Assembly: GCF_009882945.1 (NCBI RefSeq)
Contig: NZ_WTUY01000004.1
Coordinates: 84,832 to 148,831 of the forward strand
DNA: 64,000 nucleotides
Direction of reading: 5' to 3'
From: Alcanivorax sp. DP30
GTDB taxonomy: Bacteria > Pseudomonadota > Gammaproteobacteria > Pseudomonadales > Alcanivoracaceae
Every line of letters starts with the position of its first letter. The stretch's first letter is position 1. The notes below the pieces were generated by a model. The model saw only the letters and a list, made by a program, of their open reading frames with translations. It searched no databases and had not been told where the DNA came from. Positions 7,975 through 17,570 of the stretch are shown one piece after another. The translations under genes were made by a program, and so were the position numbers.

Positions 7975-9813
7975 TCAGAGCTTGCGAAAGAACAGGGAAA
8001 TATCGTTCAGCACTGAAGCCAGCGCGTCCCTCAACCTGGACAGCACTGCAGATTCATCCGCAAGCGGCTGATCGTCAGCAGTGCTGATGGTCATTTCCGA
8101 CAAGCCTCCCGCCTTCAGAGGCATGGCCACCTTGTAATCCTCTCCCACATAGGCAAGCGCATCCCAGCTGGCCACCAGACGATACGGCCGATCAGGGTGC
8201 GCCGCAAACAGCGAGGTGCCAATGGAGTAATCCGATGCCGGATTGGTCACGCCAAGCAAGGGCAGCAGAGTTGGCACCACATCCATGTGACTGGTGGGGC
8301 GAGTCACTACCGCTGGCGCCCGCCCCGGCACGGCCATTACCAGAGGCACACGGACTTGCTGCTGATGGAACTCTGAGTTGTGCCCCCAACGACCGTTTTC
8401 CATGAACTCCTCACCATGATCACCGGTAATGATCACCACCGTATTTTCTAGACAACCGCTTTCCTCCAGCGCCGCCAGCACCCTGCCAAGCTGCTGATCC
8501 AGGTGATGTGACGCATTGATATAGCGATTGAAAATGCCTTCGATATCCTGCTCAAGATCCATGGTGGCGTAATTCAGTTCCGGCAGAAAATCCTCTCGAA
8601 TCACACTCTCTTCTGGAAAGTAGTAGCGGGCATGGGCCGATTCAAAGAACATGAAACCCATAAAGGGCTGATCCGCAGGGTTGGCATCCAACCAGTCAAG
8701 CAATCGCCGCACATTGCGGCGATCCCGCTTCCAACCTTCTTCCTTGTCGTCGCTGACCATGTTTTCTTTGGGCACATTGACGAACACCGTGCGATCGAAT
8801 TCCGGATAACTGAAGTTGGCACTGGTAAACAAGCCAAGGCGGTAATCCCCTTTCTGGAGCAGATCCATCACCACCGGCGAACGGCGCTCGTCCAGAATGC
8901 TGAACCAATAGTTGCCGGGCAACCCGTAAAACAGGCTGAAGATCCCCATCCGGGTACCGTTGCCGCCACTGAGATGGTCGGTAAAGCGTGTGCCGTGGCG
9001 CTCGGCAAACCGCCACAGGTTCGGCATGATTTCCGGCGTCAGCATGTCCCAGCGCAGGGACTCTGCCACCAGAATCATGACATTGGGCCGGGGCGCCTCG
9101 CCCCCAGTTTGCAGGGGATGACGAGGATAATTCAGCCGGCCACTCACCTCAGCATCCAGCTCCACGCTGCGCACCATCTCGATACCCCAATCCTCAGCCG
9201 CACGGCGAAACGTCGTCGGCTGGTAAAACGGTACCGACTGCGCTGCCATCAATACTGGCCGGTATCCTTTGAGATGACTGAAACCGTATACCGTGCGCTC
9301 GCCCACCATGCACAGCACCAACACGACTACCACGTAACGCAGACCTGGCACTGAGCGTGACCGGGTCAGCAGCAACAGCCCTCCCTGCAACATCACCACC
9401 AACAGGCAGATAGCCACCATCGTCAGGGAGGCGGATTCACTGCCACCCATGGACTCGATACCACCGGGAGTGGTCACCAGGTTCCAGACGAACCCATTCA
9501 GATGGAAGCCGTACATGCCATAGATCTGGCTGTCCACCAGAAGCAAGATCGTCAACAAGGACAGCATCAGCACAGCGAGCATCGGTTCAAGAGCCTGCCC
9601 CACAAGCCAGCCCGTCAGCCGGCAAAGCCCCGCCACAAGCCCCACATACAGGGCGCCATAGCCCGCCGCAGCGGCCAGCAGAAACAGGACGCCCGCAAGC
9701 GGCAGATCGGCAAGTGCCGCACGGCCGATATACAGCTGCAGCAAAAAAAGAAACAGTAAATTGAGCAGATAGAAGGCCCGCAGACAGGGCCTTGGTGCAG
9801 CAACACCAGACAT
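7975..9813 (-). CDS. YejM/PbgA-like inner-membrane sulfatase-fold protein
   Basis: A 612-residue protein. About five N-terminal membrane helices (residues 1-180) precede a large periplasmic alkaline-phosphatase/sulfatase-fold domain. That domain has MILVAESLRWDM, the nucleophile-region motif GGNGTRMGIFSLFYG, and VVIITGDHGEEFMENGRWGHN. This arrangement matches YejM (PbgA/LapC), which regulates LPS synthesis and outer-membrane lipid balance in enterics; the role here is inferred. The start at 9813 (MSGVAAPRP) has GGGGTG upstream and is preferred to 9852. An LPS gene region lies 27 kb away. Confidence 0.85.
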   Translation of the reverse strand: MSGVAAPRPCLRAFYLLNLLFLFLLQLYIGRAALADLPLAGVLFLLAAAAGYGALYVGLVAGLCRLTGWLVGQALEPMLAVLMLSLLTILLLVDSQIYGMYGFHLNGFVWNLVTTPGGIESMGGSESASLTMVAICLLVVMLQGGLLLLTRSRSVPGLRYVVVVLVLCMVGERTVYGFSHLKGYRPVLMAAQSVPFYQPTTFRRAAEDWGIEMVRSVELDAEVSGRLNYPRHPLQTGGEAPRPNVMILVAESLRWDMLTPEIMPNLWRFAERHGTRFTDHLSGGNGTRMGIFSLFYGLPGNYWFSILDERRSPVVMDLLQKGDYRLGLFTSANFSYPEFDRTVFVNVPKENMVSDDKEEGWKRDRRNVRRLLDWLDANPADQPFMGFMFFESAHARYYFPEESVIREDFLPELNYATMDLEQDIEGIFNRYINASHHLDQQLGRVLAALEESGCLENTVVIITGDHGEEFMENGRWGHNSEFHQQQVRVPLVMAVPGRAPAVVTRPTSHMDVVPTLLPLLGVTNPASDYSIGTSLFAAHPDRPYRLVASWDALAYVGEDYKVAMPLKAGGLSEMTISTADDQPLADESAVLSRLRDALASVLNDISLFFRKL

Positions 9814-10077
9814 GGTGAACACCCCATAATAACCGTCGGAAAATATTGCCAAGCCCGACTTAACAAAAACTTAAGAAGCGGTTGAAGCACGCCTGATGCG
9901 ATCTGAGTCGCGCCAAGGCGCAAGCTGGCCGGAGCCTTGCCCTGCGGAACAGAGGAAGATCTCTTTGTCAGTTCTTTTGGATCTTTCCGTTTCTGAAGGC
10001 CCGCACCCGGCAGAACATTGCGCTCCCCGAGATCAACGGTGCCGGCACCGGCATACTAGCTCAGCCGTTAACCCTTG

Positions 10078-11073
10078 TTACTGCTGCTCTTCTGCCGCCA
10101 GGGGCACTGCGCCCGCCACCGCAAATTGCTGTTTGGAGAACGCCACCCGCTCGGCGGCCGGCATGTCTTTCCCTTTCAGGGCATCAAGCCGCTTTTCAAC
10201 AATGGCGCATCGACGTAGCAAGCCATCATCCATGGCAATCTGGATGTTGAGACCCGGCCGCGCATTCAATTCCAGCATCATCGGCCCATGATCACGATCC
10301 ATCACCAGATCCACCCCCAGATAGCCAAGACCGGTCAGATCATAACAACGGGCAGCCAGCGCCAGACAATCTTCCCAGTCCGGCACGGTCAGTCCAGCCA
10401 CCGCATTGGCGGTATCCGGATGGCGCTCGATGCGCTGATTATGCCAGGTCCCTCCCAGGGTCACCCCGCTGGACAGATCCAGGCCAACCCCAATGGCGCC
10501 CTGATGCAAATTCGCCTTGCCCTGGGATTGCCGGGTTGGCAAACGCAACATGGCGGCCACCGGATAACCCTTGAGCACAATAATGCGGATATCCGGCACA
10601 CCTTCGTAGCTGATGCGATTGAACAGCTCGGTGGAACGCACCCGATACTCGATCAGCGCCTCATCGCGATGCCCACCCAGAGAGTAGATCCCGGACAGAA
10701 TGCCGGAGATGTGATGCTCCAGCTCATCCTGGGTAATGATGCGTCCGGATGCGGAGCGGAAATAGTGCTCAAAGCGGTCCGCGATCACCATGATGCCGTC
10801 ACCACCGGCCCCCTGGGCCGGCTTGATGACAAAATCGCGGTGGGTATCCACCACCTTGCGCAGGGTGCTGATCCCCTGCTCGGTGGCAATGGCACCATAC
10901 AGTTCCGGCACCCGGATCCCGGCATCAATGGCCATTTTCTTGGTCTTGAGCTTGTCGTCCACCAGCGGGTACAGGCTGCGCTTGTTGTAACGCAGGATAT
11001 AGTCGCCGTTACGCTGGTTGATGCCCATTACCCCACGGGCTCGCAGCGCCTTGCGGGTCTTTGACCAGAACAT
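10078..11073 (-). CDS. ATP-grasp alpha-L-glutamate ligase-like protein (RimK relative)
   Basis: A 331-residue ATP-grasp protein. It has the nucleotide lid FVIKPAQGAGGDGIMV and metal-binding MLELNARPGLNIQIA. The family is annotated as alpha-L-glutamate ligase-like; RimK relatives add glutamate to peptide C termini. It is the last gene of a three-gene unit and abuts the 7TM gene at 11073. Its substrate is unknown. There is no signal peptide, so catalysis is cytoplasmic. Confidence 0.85.
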   Translation of the reverse strand: MFWSKTRKALRARGVMGINQRNGDYILRYNKRSLYPLVDDKLKTKKMAIDAGIRVPELYGAIATEQGISTLRKVVDTHRDFVIKPAQGAGGDGIMVIADRFEHYFRSASGRIITQDELEHHISGILSGIYSLGGHRDEALIEYRVRSTELFNRISYEGVPDIRIIVLKGYPVAAMLRLPTRQSQGKANLHQGAIGVGLDLSSGVTLGGTWHNQRIERHPDTANAVAGLTVPDWEDCLALAARCYDLTGLGYLGVDLVMDRDHGPMMLELNARPGLNIQIAMDDGLLRRCAIVEKRLDALKGKDMPAAERVAFSKQQFAVAGAVPLAAEEQQ

Positions 11074-12608
11074 CAGTGCTTGTCTCCATCCACCATGGCC
11101 CGGAAGCGAACCAGCTCAGTGAGCCGGTAACCCCGGTAATGGCCCATCATTACCATGAAGGCTGCCACACACAGCAGGATGCCGGGGAAGGTGAAGACAA
11201 AGTAAGTCAGCGGCTGCCAGACCATCAGAAGGTGGCTGAGCACCGCCACGAACAGGGTACCCAATCCCACTTTCAAGGACTGACTGCCTCCCCGCTCCTC
11301 CCAGACAATGGACGTGCGCTCGATGACCATGGTCAGCACCACCATGGGGAACAGGCCCACGGAGAGACCGGAGCCGATACCCAGCTTGTAGCCCAGCAGG
11401 CTCATCAAGGCCATGACCATCACCACAAAGGTCAGCACCACCGACAGCCGCGGCAACAACTGTAATTTGAGATGCTCAAGATAGGAGCGTAACGACAATC
11501 CCAGTGCAGTGATAAAGACAAACAGCATGACGCCGTAAATCACCTGGGTTTCCCGGAAAGCCAGCGCGATCAGTACCGGCGTAAAGGTACCCAGGGTTTC
11601 CATGCCCACCAGCGACCGCATCAGCAACACCAGAATGACCCCGATGGGAATCATGATCAGGGTCCGGTAAAGCTGCTGGGCAGGCAACGGCAGTTCGTAC
11701 AGCGAAAAATCGATAAAGCTGCTGGCATCTTTCAAGCGCAGGGTCTGGGCCAGCTGCAACGCACTCATTTCGTTACGATGCACACTGAAGACCATGTCCG
11801 CAGACTTGCCACCATCCACCTTCATCAGCGGCTCCCAGCCGCGCCACCACACCAGCCTGTCCTCAGGCAGGCCCTGCTGACCATTGACCGGGTTGTAGTA
11901 CAGCCATTCGCGGCCGTTATAACTGCGCAGCCACAGCTCAGGCTCCTGCTCCTGGGATTCTGCCAAACGCAAGGTATGCACAGGCTCCACCGGAATGTGG
12001 GACAAGCCGAGCAACAAATCCACTACCCGGGCACGGTTACGGGCGGACACATCACTACCCAGCAACAACTGGGCATTGTCGTTCTCCAGCTCATTGACCC
12101 GTTTGATGGTTTCACTGATAAAGGTTTCCACATCCGCGGAGTGCTGGCGAATGGGTTCAAGCAGCGCCTCTGCCGCCAGCCGTTCAGGACCTTCAACGTT
12201 AGGAGCCTGACGGAACTGCGGGCCGGGCTCCACATCCGGGTTTTTTGCGTAGCGATGCGTCAGCATCAGCCGGTAGTAGAGAAACTGGCGACCATCAGCA
12301 CGGCGGGAGGACCAGGTCACCTGACGGTTACCCTTTTCCTCGTTCACGTTCACGCCGTAGTTGTTGGAAATGAAACTCTCATTGAGGGTGGTAAAACCAC
12401 TACTCAGCGGCGGCACGAACATGCGCACCTTTACCGGCTTGTTCGGTCGGGCAGAAAATCCCACCTGGGCATCAATCACCCAGACAGGATCCTTTTCATC
12501 CTGGCTGAGAGGGACATTCTGAACAAATACCTGATACAGAATACTGCCCACACCCAGCAGCAGTAGTGCCAGCGCCAGAAGGCGAGCCTGAAACTTCACT
12601 GAACCCAT
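11073..12608 (-). CDS. Inactive transglutaminase fused to seven-transmembrane domain
   Basis: A 511-residue membrane protein. It has an N-terminal anchor (LLALALLLLGVGSILYQVF) and a periplasmic region of about 230 residues with a transglutaminase-like core (HPF-type GREWLYYNPVNGQ) that lacks an obvious catalytic Cys. A C-terminal bundle of about seven helices starts near residue 310. This matches the inactive transglutaminase/7TM family that travels with RimB-like proteases and ATP-grasp ligases. It overlaps the next gene by one base and starts at the last base of the previous stop, so the three are probably translated together. It may sense or present a peptide at the membrane; this is inference. 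Confidence 0.85.
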   Translation of the reverse strand: MGSVKFQARLLALALLLLGVGSILYQVFVQNVPLSQDEKDPVWVIDAQVGFSARPNKPVKVRMFVPPLSSGFTTLNESFISNNYGVNVNEEKGNRQVTWSSRRADGRQFLYYRLMLTHRYAKNPDVEPGPQFRQAPNVEGPERLAAEALLEPIRQHSADVETFISETIKRVNELENDNAQLLLGSDVSARNRARVVDLLLGLSHIPVEPVHTLRLAESQEQEPELWLRSYNGREWLYYNPVNGQQGLPEDRLVWWRGWEPLMKVDGGKSADMVFSVHRNEMSALQLAQTLRLKDASSFIDFSLYELPLPAQQLYRTLIMIPIGVILVLLMRSLVGMETLGTFTPVLIALAFRETQVIYGVMLFVFITALGLSLRSYLEHLKLQLLPRLSVVLTFVVMVMALMSLLGYKLGIGSGLSVGLFPMVVLTMVIERTSIVWEERGGSQSLKVGLGTLFVAVLSHLLMVWQPLTYFVFTFPGILLCVAAFMVMMGHYRGYRLTELVRFRAMVDGDKH

Positions 12609-13204
12609 TATTGCGCCTCGGCAGCCTCCGTCGTCTCGTCGAGTTGATCATCCAGTTGCAATGTGCAGCGTGGTTGGCCCGCGGTCATCACCAGAGAAGG
12701 ATCCACCACCGCCCCAAGCCGTTTCAGAGCATCCGCGCCAATCAACAGTGGAAAACTGAAATCACTGCGATCGGTCAGGTTCACCTCAATCTGCTCTGCC
12801 CGTCGTCCCATGCAGACCGTCAACATGACCATGGGCCGACGATTGTACCCTCTTTCCTCCTCCACGAGACTCTCTGCAAGACGTTTGATACGCACATGCC
12901 CCACTAGCGGAAGCTGGATATCGTCCCACTGCTCACGCTGGATACCCAGAGCCTCCCGATCCTGTGGCATCAGGGCCAGATCAAACTCGACCATGTCGAC
13001 GCCGTCCTGCTCAAAAATCTTGATATGGCGAGCACTCAGCGAGGCGGATTCCGCCCCGGTATCCAGCTTGGCCGGCACCGTCACGCCCAGCTCCCGCAGC
13101 TGGACATGCTCATTCAAGCCATAAATCACCTTGCTGCCGGGCGCCTCGGCCCGAGCCAAAAGCGCACATCCGGCCAACAGCAGCCAAAGAGGAAATCGCA
13201 TCAT
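12608..13204 (-). CDS. RimB-like retropepsin-type (Zn_protease family) periplasmic protein
   Basis: A 198-residue protein with a signal peptide (WLLLAGCALLARA). The aspartic-protease-like motif KLDTGAESASLSA is characteristic of the family named ATP-dependent zinc protease (PF05618), whose RimB member is a retropepsin-like enzyme. FPLLIGADAL is the second conserved block. It is the first gene of the unit with the 7TM and ATP-grasp genes. The predicted periplasmic location differs from cytoplasmic RimB. Its substrate is unknown. Confidence 0.85.
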   Translation of the reverse strand: MMRFPLWLLLAGCALLARAEAPGSKVIYGLNEHVQLRELGVTVPAKLDTGAESASLSARHIKIFEQDGVDMVEFDLALMPQDREALGIQREQWDDIQLPLVGHVRIKRLAESLVEEERGYNRRPMVMLTVCMGRRAEQIEVNLTDRSDFSFPLLIGADALKRLGAVVDPSLVMTAGQPRCTLQLDDQLDETTEAAEAQ

Positions 13205-13396
13205 AACAACCTGAAAGTAAAAGCGTTACTGCCCGGCAAACCGGTCAAAGAGACATGTCTGTGACAAACATCAGGACAAAAAGGTTGCGCCATTCTAGGT
13301 CATCCAACGGTTCTTCGCAGGAACAACCGTAAAATCATGACTTCTGTCACAAACAAGAAAGCTGACCGATGGGCTATCACCTGCCACCAGCGCTGC

Positions 13397-13402
13397 TATA
13401 AT
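13397..13402 (+). promoter_or_regulatory. Extended -10 promoter element before typA
   Basis: TGCTATAAT (extended -10 plus a perfect TATAAT) lies 57 bases before the typA start. No good -35 is visible at the expected distance. Confidence 0.45.
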
Positions 13403-13458
13403 GCGCGCCCCTGCGAGCCTCAGACCGGGTTCGCCCATTCTTCACTGGAGCTACACTC

Positions 13459-15270
13459 GTGATTGAACGCTTGCGCAATATTGCCATTATCGCCCACGTT
13501 GACCACGGCAAAACCACCTTGGTGGACAAGCTGCTGCAACAGTCCGGCACCCTGGGAGATCGCGCTGGCGACATCGAACGGGTCATGGACTCCAATGACC
13601 TGGAGAAGGAGCGTGGCATCACCATCCTCTCCAAGAACACGGCCATTCAGTGGAACGACTACCGCATCAACATCGTGGACACCCCCGGACACGCTGACTT
13701 CGGCGGCGAAGTAGAGCGGGTTATGTCCATGGTGGATTGTGTACTGCTGCTGGTCGACGCGGTGGACGGCCCCATGCCACAAACCCGCTTCGTCACCCAG
13801 AAAGCCTTTGCCGCCGGCCTTAAGCCCATCGTGGTGATTAACAAGATCGACCGTCCCGGCGCCCGTCCTGACTGGGTCATGGATCAGGTATTTGACCTGT
13901 TCGACAACCTGGGCGCCACCGACGAGCAGCTGGATTTCCCGGTGATCTATGCCTCCGCCCTGAACGGCATTGCCGGCATGGAAGCCGACAACCTGGCCGA
14001 CGACATGACCCCGTTGCTGCAGGCCATCGTCGACAAGGTGGACTATCCGGATGTGGACGCTGACGGCCCCTTCCAGATGCAGATTTCTTCCCTGGATTAC
14101 AACAGCTACCTGGGCATCATCGGCATCGGCCGGGTCAAGCGTGGCAAGATCAAGGCCAACAGCCCGGTCAAGGTGATCGGCGCCGACGGCAATGTGCGCA
14201 GCGGCAAGATCCTCACCATCATGGGCTACCACGGCCTTGAGCGTGTCGATGCGCCCACCGCCTCTGCCGGTGAGATTGTCTGCATCACGGGTCTCGACCC
14301 GCTGAACATTTCCGACACCCTGTGTGATCCACTGAATGTGGAAGCGCTGACTCCGCTGAGTGTGGACGAACCTACCGTGAGCATGTTCTTCCACGTAAAC
14401 ACCTCACCGTTCGCTGGCCAGGACGGCAAGTTTGTCACCAGCCGCCAGATCCGCGAGCGTCTGGAAGCCGAGCTCAAGCACAACGTGGCCCTGCGTGTGG
14501 AAGAAACCGGCAGCGCCGACCAGTTCCGCGTCTCCGGTCGTGGTGAACTGCACCTGTCGGTACTGATCGAGAACATGCGTCGTGAAGGCTTCGAGCTGGC
14601 CGTAGGTCGTCCGCAGGTGATCATTCGTGAAGAGAATGGCGTCAAGCAGGAACCCTACGAAACCGTTGTCGCTGATGTGGAAGAACAGCATCAGGGCTCC
14701 ATCATGGAACAGCTCGGCCTGCGCAAGGCGGAAATGACCAACATGGAACCGGACGGCAAAGGTCGGGTTCGCCTGGAATTCCTGGTACCCAGCCGCGGCC
14801 TGATCGGCTTCCGCAGCCAGTTCCTGACCCTGACTTCCGGTACCGGCATCCTGAACAGCACCTTCAGCCACTACGGTGAATTCAAGGCCGGCGACATGGC
14901 CAAGCGGATCAACGGTGTGCTGGTCTCCATGGTGAAAGGCAAGGTGCTGGGCTTCGCCCTGTTCAACCTGCAGGAACGTGGTCGCATGCTGATCGACCCG
15001 AACGTGGATGTGTATGAAGGCCAGATCATCGGCATTCACAGCCGCGGCAACGACCTGGTGGTCAACCCCACCAAGGGCAAGCAGCTGACCAACATGCGCG
15101 CCTCCGGCACCGATGAAAACATCGTCCTGACCCCGCCAATCCGTTTCAGCCTGGAGCAGGCACTGGACTTCATCGAAGATGACGAACTGGTAGAAGTGAC
15201 CCCCAACTTCCTGCGCCTGCGCAAGAAGCTGCTCACCGAAACCGAACGCAAGCGCGCTGGCCGCGCCTGA
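13459..15270 (+). CDS. typA: Ribosome-associated GTPase TypA/BipA
   Basis: A 603-residue translational GTPase. The start is GTG at 13459, fixed by homology to the usual N terminus ([20 protein letters not shown]) and by GGAG nine bases upstream. The G motifs are [21 protein letters not shown] and NKIDRP. An EF-G-like domain V and the TypA-specific C-terminal domain ([15 protein letters not shown]) follow. It binds 70S ribosomes and is needed for growth under cold or stress conditions. It is monocistronic with a terminator 18 bases after the stop. Confidence 0.97.
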   Translation: MIERLRNIAIIAHVDHGKTTLVDKLLQQSGTLGDRAGDIERVMDSNDLEKERGITILSKNTAIQWNDYRINIVDTPGHADFGGEVERVMSMVDCVLLLVDAVDGPMPQTRFVTQKAFAAGLKPIVVINKIDRPGARPDWVMDQVFDLFDNLGATDEQLDFPVIYASALNGIAGMEADNLADDMTPLLQAIVDKVDYPDVDADGPFQMQISSLDYNSYLGIIGIGRVKRGKIKANSPVKVIGADGNVRSGKILTIMGYHGLERVDAPTASAGEIVCITGLDPLNISDTLCDPLNVEALTPLSVDEPTVSMFFHVNTSPFAGQDGKFVTSRQIRERLEAELKHNVALRVEETGSADQFRVSGRGELHLSVLIENMRREGFELAVGRPQVIIREENGVKQEPYETVVADVEEQHQGSIMEQLGLRKAEMTNMEPDGKGRVRLEFLVPSRGLIGFRSQFLTLTSGTGILNSTFSHYGEFKAGDMAKRINGVLVSMVKGKVLGFALFNLQERGRMLIDPNVDVYEGQIIGIHSRGNDLVVNPTKGKQLTNMRASGTDENIVLTPPIRFSLEQALDFIEDDELVEVTPNFLRLRKKLLTETERKRAGRA

Positions 15271-15288
15271 TACAGGGCCGCAGCCAAC

Positions 15289-15318
15289 AAAAAAGCCGGG
15301 CACATGCCCGGCTTTTTT
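15289..15318 (+). terminator. Rho-independent terminator of typA
   Basis: The hairpin AAAAAAGCCGGGC-acat-GCCCGGCTTTTTT has T and A tracts on both sides, so it could also serve the convergent DUF2007 unit. Confidence 0.9.
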
Positions 15319-15419
15319 AATGCCGTTTCGCGGACTTCCAGGAAAACCCGATTTGCCCCACTTTCCGCTAGAGCGCCGCCAGCGGACGCTCCTGAAGCAG
15401 CTTCCTGGCAAGCAGTCCT

Positions 15420-15448
15420 TCGAAACTCGTTACTCGCAACCCGATACT
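15420..15448. repeat. Short repeat shared with 58.1-58.2 kb
   Basis: The sequence CGAAACTCGTTACTCG, followed by ...ACTCATCTC, recurs in inverted orientation inside the nested repeat at 58148-58222. It lies directly at the 3' end of the DUF2007 gene and looks like a decayed intergenic repeat. Confidence 0.5.
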
Positions 15449-15774
15449 CATCTCAAAAGCATCAGCATCACCAGCACACCGGCAAAGAACCCCACCAACA
15501 CCCCGGAAAGAAAGCCCGCCGCGGGAACCGGAGACAAAGAAGGCCGGGATGAAGGAAGATCAGGCTGCTCCCGCTGGTAGCTCTCCACCACTTCAAGAGC
15601 ACGATCCTCTTCCTCGTTATCCACCCACACAGAAACCAGCCCTGCCGCCGGCAACTCGCCAACACCGCCTTGCAAGAGGTCACCCTGCACGCGAGCAGAA
15701 ACACCAACCTGCTGCAGAAGATCTGCCACCATGTGGGCCTCCAGCCCATCGCGGGCCTGGTAGACGCAGCGCAA
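15448..15774 (-). CDS. DUF2007-type protein with C-terminal membrane anchor
   Basis: A 108-residue protein. An N-terminal DUF2007 domain (about residues 1-70; core LEAHMVADLLQQVGVSA and LQGGVGELP) precedes a Pro/Ser linker and one hydrophobic helix (FLSGVLVGFFAGVLVMLMLL). The start is TTG at 15774, three bases after the stop of the upstream lipoprotein gene, because the DUF2007 fold begins at that codon. The family is called putative signal-transducing, but its function is not established. Confidence 0.7.
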   Translation of the reverse strand: MRCVYQARDGLEAHMVADLLQQVGVSARVQGDLLQGGVGELPAAGLVSVWVDNEEEDRALEVVESYQREQPDLPSSRPSLSPVPAAGFLSGVLVGFFAGVLVMLMLLR

Positions 15775-15777
15775 GGC

Positions 15778-16110
15778 TCAGTCCTGCTGGTTCACAGCAG
15801 TTTTCTCAACCACTTCCAGCAAGGTATAACGCTCGGAACTGGCATCGGCGGGCGCATTTTCCACCGACGTCACCTTCACCCGCAGGGTGTACTGGTGACC
15901 CGGCTCAAATTCAAAGCCCTCGATCTTGCTGTAAAACAGTGAATAGTTATCTTCGCCCTCACGACGCACCTGCAGGCACTCCATGGGGCCCACGCCAATA
16001 CAGGCAGTCCGGTAAGGCGCGACATCCAGCAACTGTCCATCAGGCACAGACTCCTGGCAGCCGGCCAACCCCGCCAGCACCACGACCCATCCCAACCATA
16101 CTCGCTTCAT
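15778..16110 (-). CDS. DUF4377 lipoprotein
   Basis: A 110-residue precursor with a lipobox ([10 protein letters not shown]). One DUF4377 domain follows, recognisable from [13 protein letters not shown] and [18 protein letters not shown]. It is probably outer-membrane-attached. Related domains occur in HslJ-type heat-shock lipoproteins, but no function is established for this form. It is translationally coupled to the DUF2007 gene and divergent from trmL. Confidence 0.8.
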   Translation of the reverse strand: MKRVWLGWVVVLAGLAGCQESVPDGQLLDVAPYRTACIGVGPMECLQVRREGEDNYSLFYSKIEGFEFEPGHQYTLRVKVTSVENAPADASSERYTLLEVVEKTAVNQQD

Positions 16111-16177
16111 AGCCATTCCCTGTTATCCTTGCCTGTCACTCATGAGTACCACGGCTGCGCCCTCACGGCAAAATACA

Positions 16178-16648
16178 ATGCTGCATATTGCACTTTATGA
16201 ACCGGAAATTCCGCCCAATACGGGCAACATCATTCGCCTGGCCGCCAATACCGGGGCGCACCTGCACCTGATCGAGCCCCTGGGCTTTTCGCTGGATGAA
16301 AAAAAACTGCGGCGCGCCGGGCTAGACTACGGGGAATTTGCCAACCTGCAACTGCATGAAAACTTCGACGCCTTTCTGGCAAAGATTCCCGGCCAACGTC
16401 TGTTTGCCCTGACCACCCGCGCCAGCCGGGCACACAGTGCCGCCACGTTTCAGGATGGCGACGTCCTGCTATTCGGCCCGGAAACCCGCGGCCTGCCCAC
16501 TGCCATCATCGATTCCCTGCCGGCAGCGCAACGCCTGCGGCTACCCATGGTCCCCGACAGCCGCAGCCTCAACCTCAGCAACGCGGTGGCAGTGACCGTG
16601 TATGAAGCGTGGCGACAACTGGGATACGAAGGGGCAATTAATAGTTAA
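16178..16648 (+). CDS. trmL: tRNA (cytidine/uridine-34-2'-O)-methyltransferase TrmL
   Basis: A 156-residue SPOUT methyltransferase that methylates the ribose of the wobble base in tRNA-Leu isoacceptors. It has the N-terminal [21 protein letters not shown] motif, the knot motifs [11 protein letters not shown] and [20 protein letters not shown]. The ATG at 16178 fits the family start; an ATG at 16142 would add 12 unconserved residues. The final residues Ile-Asn-Ser and the stop come from the left arm of the palindromic element that follows. Confidence 0.93.
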   Translation: MLHIALYEPEIPPNTGNIIRLAANTGAHLHLIEPLGFSLDEKKLRRAGLDYGEFANLQLHENFDAFLAKIPGQRLFALTTRASRAHSAATFQDGDVLLFGPETRGLPTAIIDSLPAAQRLRLPMVPDSRSLNLSNAVAVTVYEAWRQLGYEGAINS

Positions 16649-16797
16649 TAATGAATAATTAATAACGTCGCGGGATAGATTCTATCCGCATTGAAACGCA
16701 AGAGGCCGCGCCCATCGTCTGGGCGCGGCCTCTTGCGTTTCGGAATAACAACGCTGCTCGGGCAGCTATTAATTATTCATTATTAACTATTAATTGC
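16634..16797. repeat. Nested palindromic intergenic element, copy 2 (most intact)
   Basis: Perfect 31-base inverted arms lie at 16634-16664 and 16767-16797, AT-rich and made of TTAATA/ATGAATAA-type units. They enclose a 21-bp perfect GC-rich hairpin at 16694-16740 (AAACGCAAGAGGCCGCGCCC and its complement). The element overlaps the end of trmL and stops three bases before the end of the convergent secB. It probably works as a bidirectional terminator; whether it was mobile is an open question. Confidence 0.9.
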
Positions 16798-16800
16798 ACT

Positions 16801-17277
16801 TCACTGAACCGTTTCACCCGCCGCTTCAGCCTGGGCTTTTGCCTGTTGCTGACGTTGCTGCTGGTAAAGCGCATCGAAGTTGATCGGCTGCAGCAGCATT
16901 TGCGGGAAGGAGCCCTTGGCCACCAGGTCAGACACCACTTCGCGCACGTAGGGGAACAGCAGGTTCGGGCAGTAGGCGCCCAGCAGCTGGGCCAGCTCTT
17001 CGCCTTCGATGCCTTTCACCGTGAAGATTCCAGCCTGTTTCACTTCCGCCAGATAAAAGACTTTTTCTTCCTTTTCGTCCTTGGCCGTCACGGTAACGGT
17101 GAGCTCAACCTCATATTCGGCACTCTCGCCAACACGACGGGCACCATTGTTGATCTGCACATTCACCTTGGGCTTCCATTCCTGCAGGAACACTTCCGGG
17201 GCACCGGGACACTCAAAAGAGGCATCCTTGAGGTAAACACGCTGCAGTTGGAAAACCTGTTGTTGTTCGTCAGCCAT
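16801..17277 (-). CDS. secB: Protein-export chaperone SecB
   Basis: A 158-residue SecB of normal length. Signatures are FQLQRVYLKDASFECPGAP, YEVELTVTVTAK and GTFP-type KGSFPQMLLQPINFDALY. It holds preproteins unfolded and delivers them to SecA. It is the last gene of the rhodanese-grxC-secB run, the same order as in Pseudomonas. Confidence 0.97.
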   Translation of the reverse strand: MADEQQQVFQLQRVYLKDASFECPGAPEVFLQEWKPKVNVQINNGARRVGESAEYEVELTVTVTAKDEKEEKVFYLAEVKQAGIFTVKGIEGEELAQLLGAYCPNLLFPYVREVVSDLVAKGSFPQMLLQPINFDALYQQQRQQQAKAQAEAAGETVQ

Positions 17278-17289
17278 TATTCTCTCCAG

Positions 17290-17550
17290 TTACTGATCGG
17301 CTCCGAGCAGGGCATCCAGTTCCCCCGCCCGCTCGAGAGCATAAAGTTCATCACACCCGCCGATGGGATGATCATTGATAAAGATCTGTGGCACCGTATG
17401 GGCCCCGCCACGTTGCATCATTGTCTGACGTTGAGACGGATCCCGATCCACATCAGTGTCTTCATAGGACACATTCTTGCTGTCCAGCAGCCGCTTGGCG
17501 CGGACACAGAAAGGGCACCACGCAGTTGTATAGAGCTCCACTTTCGCCAT
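17290..17550 (-). CDS. grxC: Glutaredoxin 3
   Basis: An 86-residue monomeric glutaredoxin with the dithiol active site CPFC near residue 12, the cis-Pro loop TVPQIFIN and the glutathione-binding GGCDEL. It reduces protein and mixed glutathione disulfides. Twelve bases separate it from secB. Confidence 0.95.
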   Translation of the reverse strand: MAKVELYTTAWCPFCVRAKRLLDSKNVSYEDTDVDRDPSQRQTMMQRGGAHTVPQIFINDHPIGGCDELYALERAGELDALLGADQ

Positions 17551-17570
17551 GCTGCCCTCCTGAATGACAG

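Noticed and set aside
15319..15420. A coding possibility between the typA terminator and the DUF2007 gene
   Set aside because: No start with a ribosome site and no conserved-looking sequence; it is best read as spacer.
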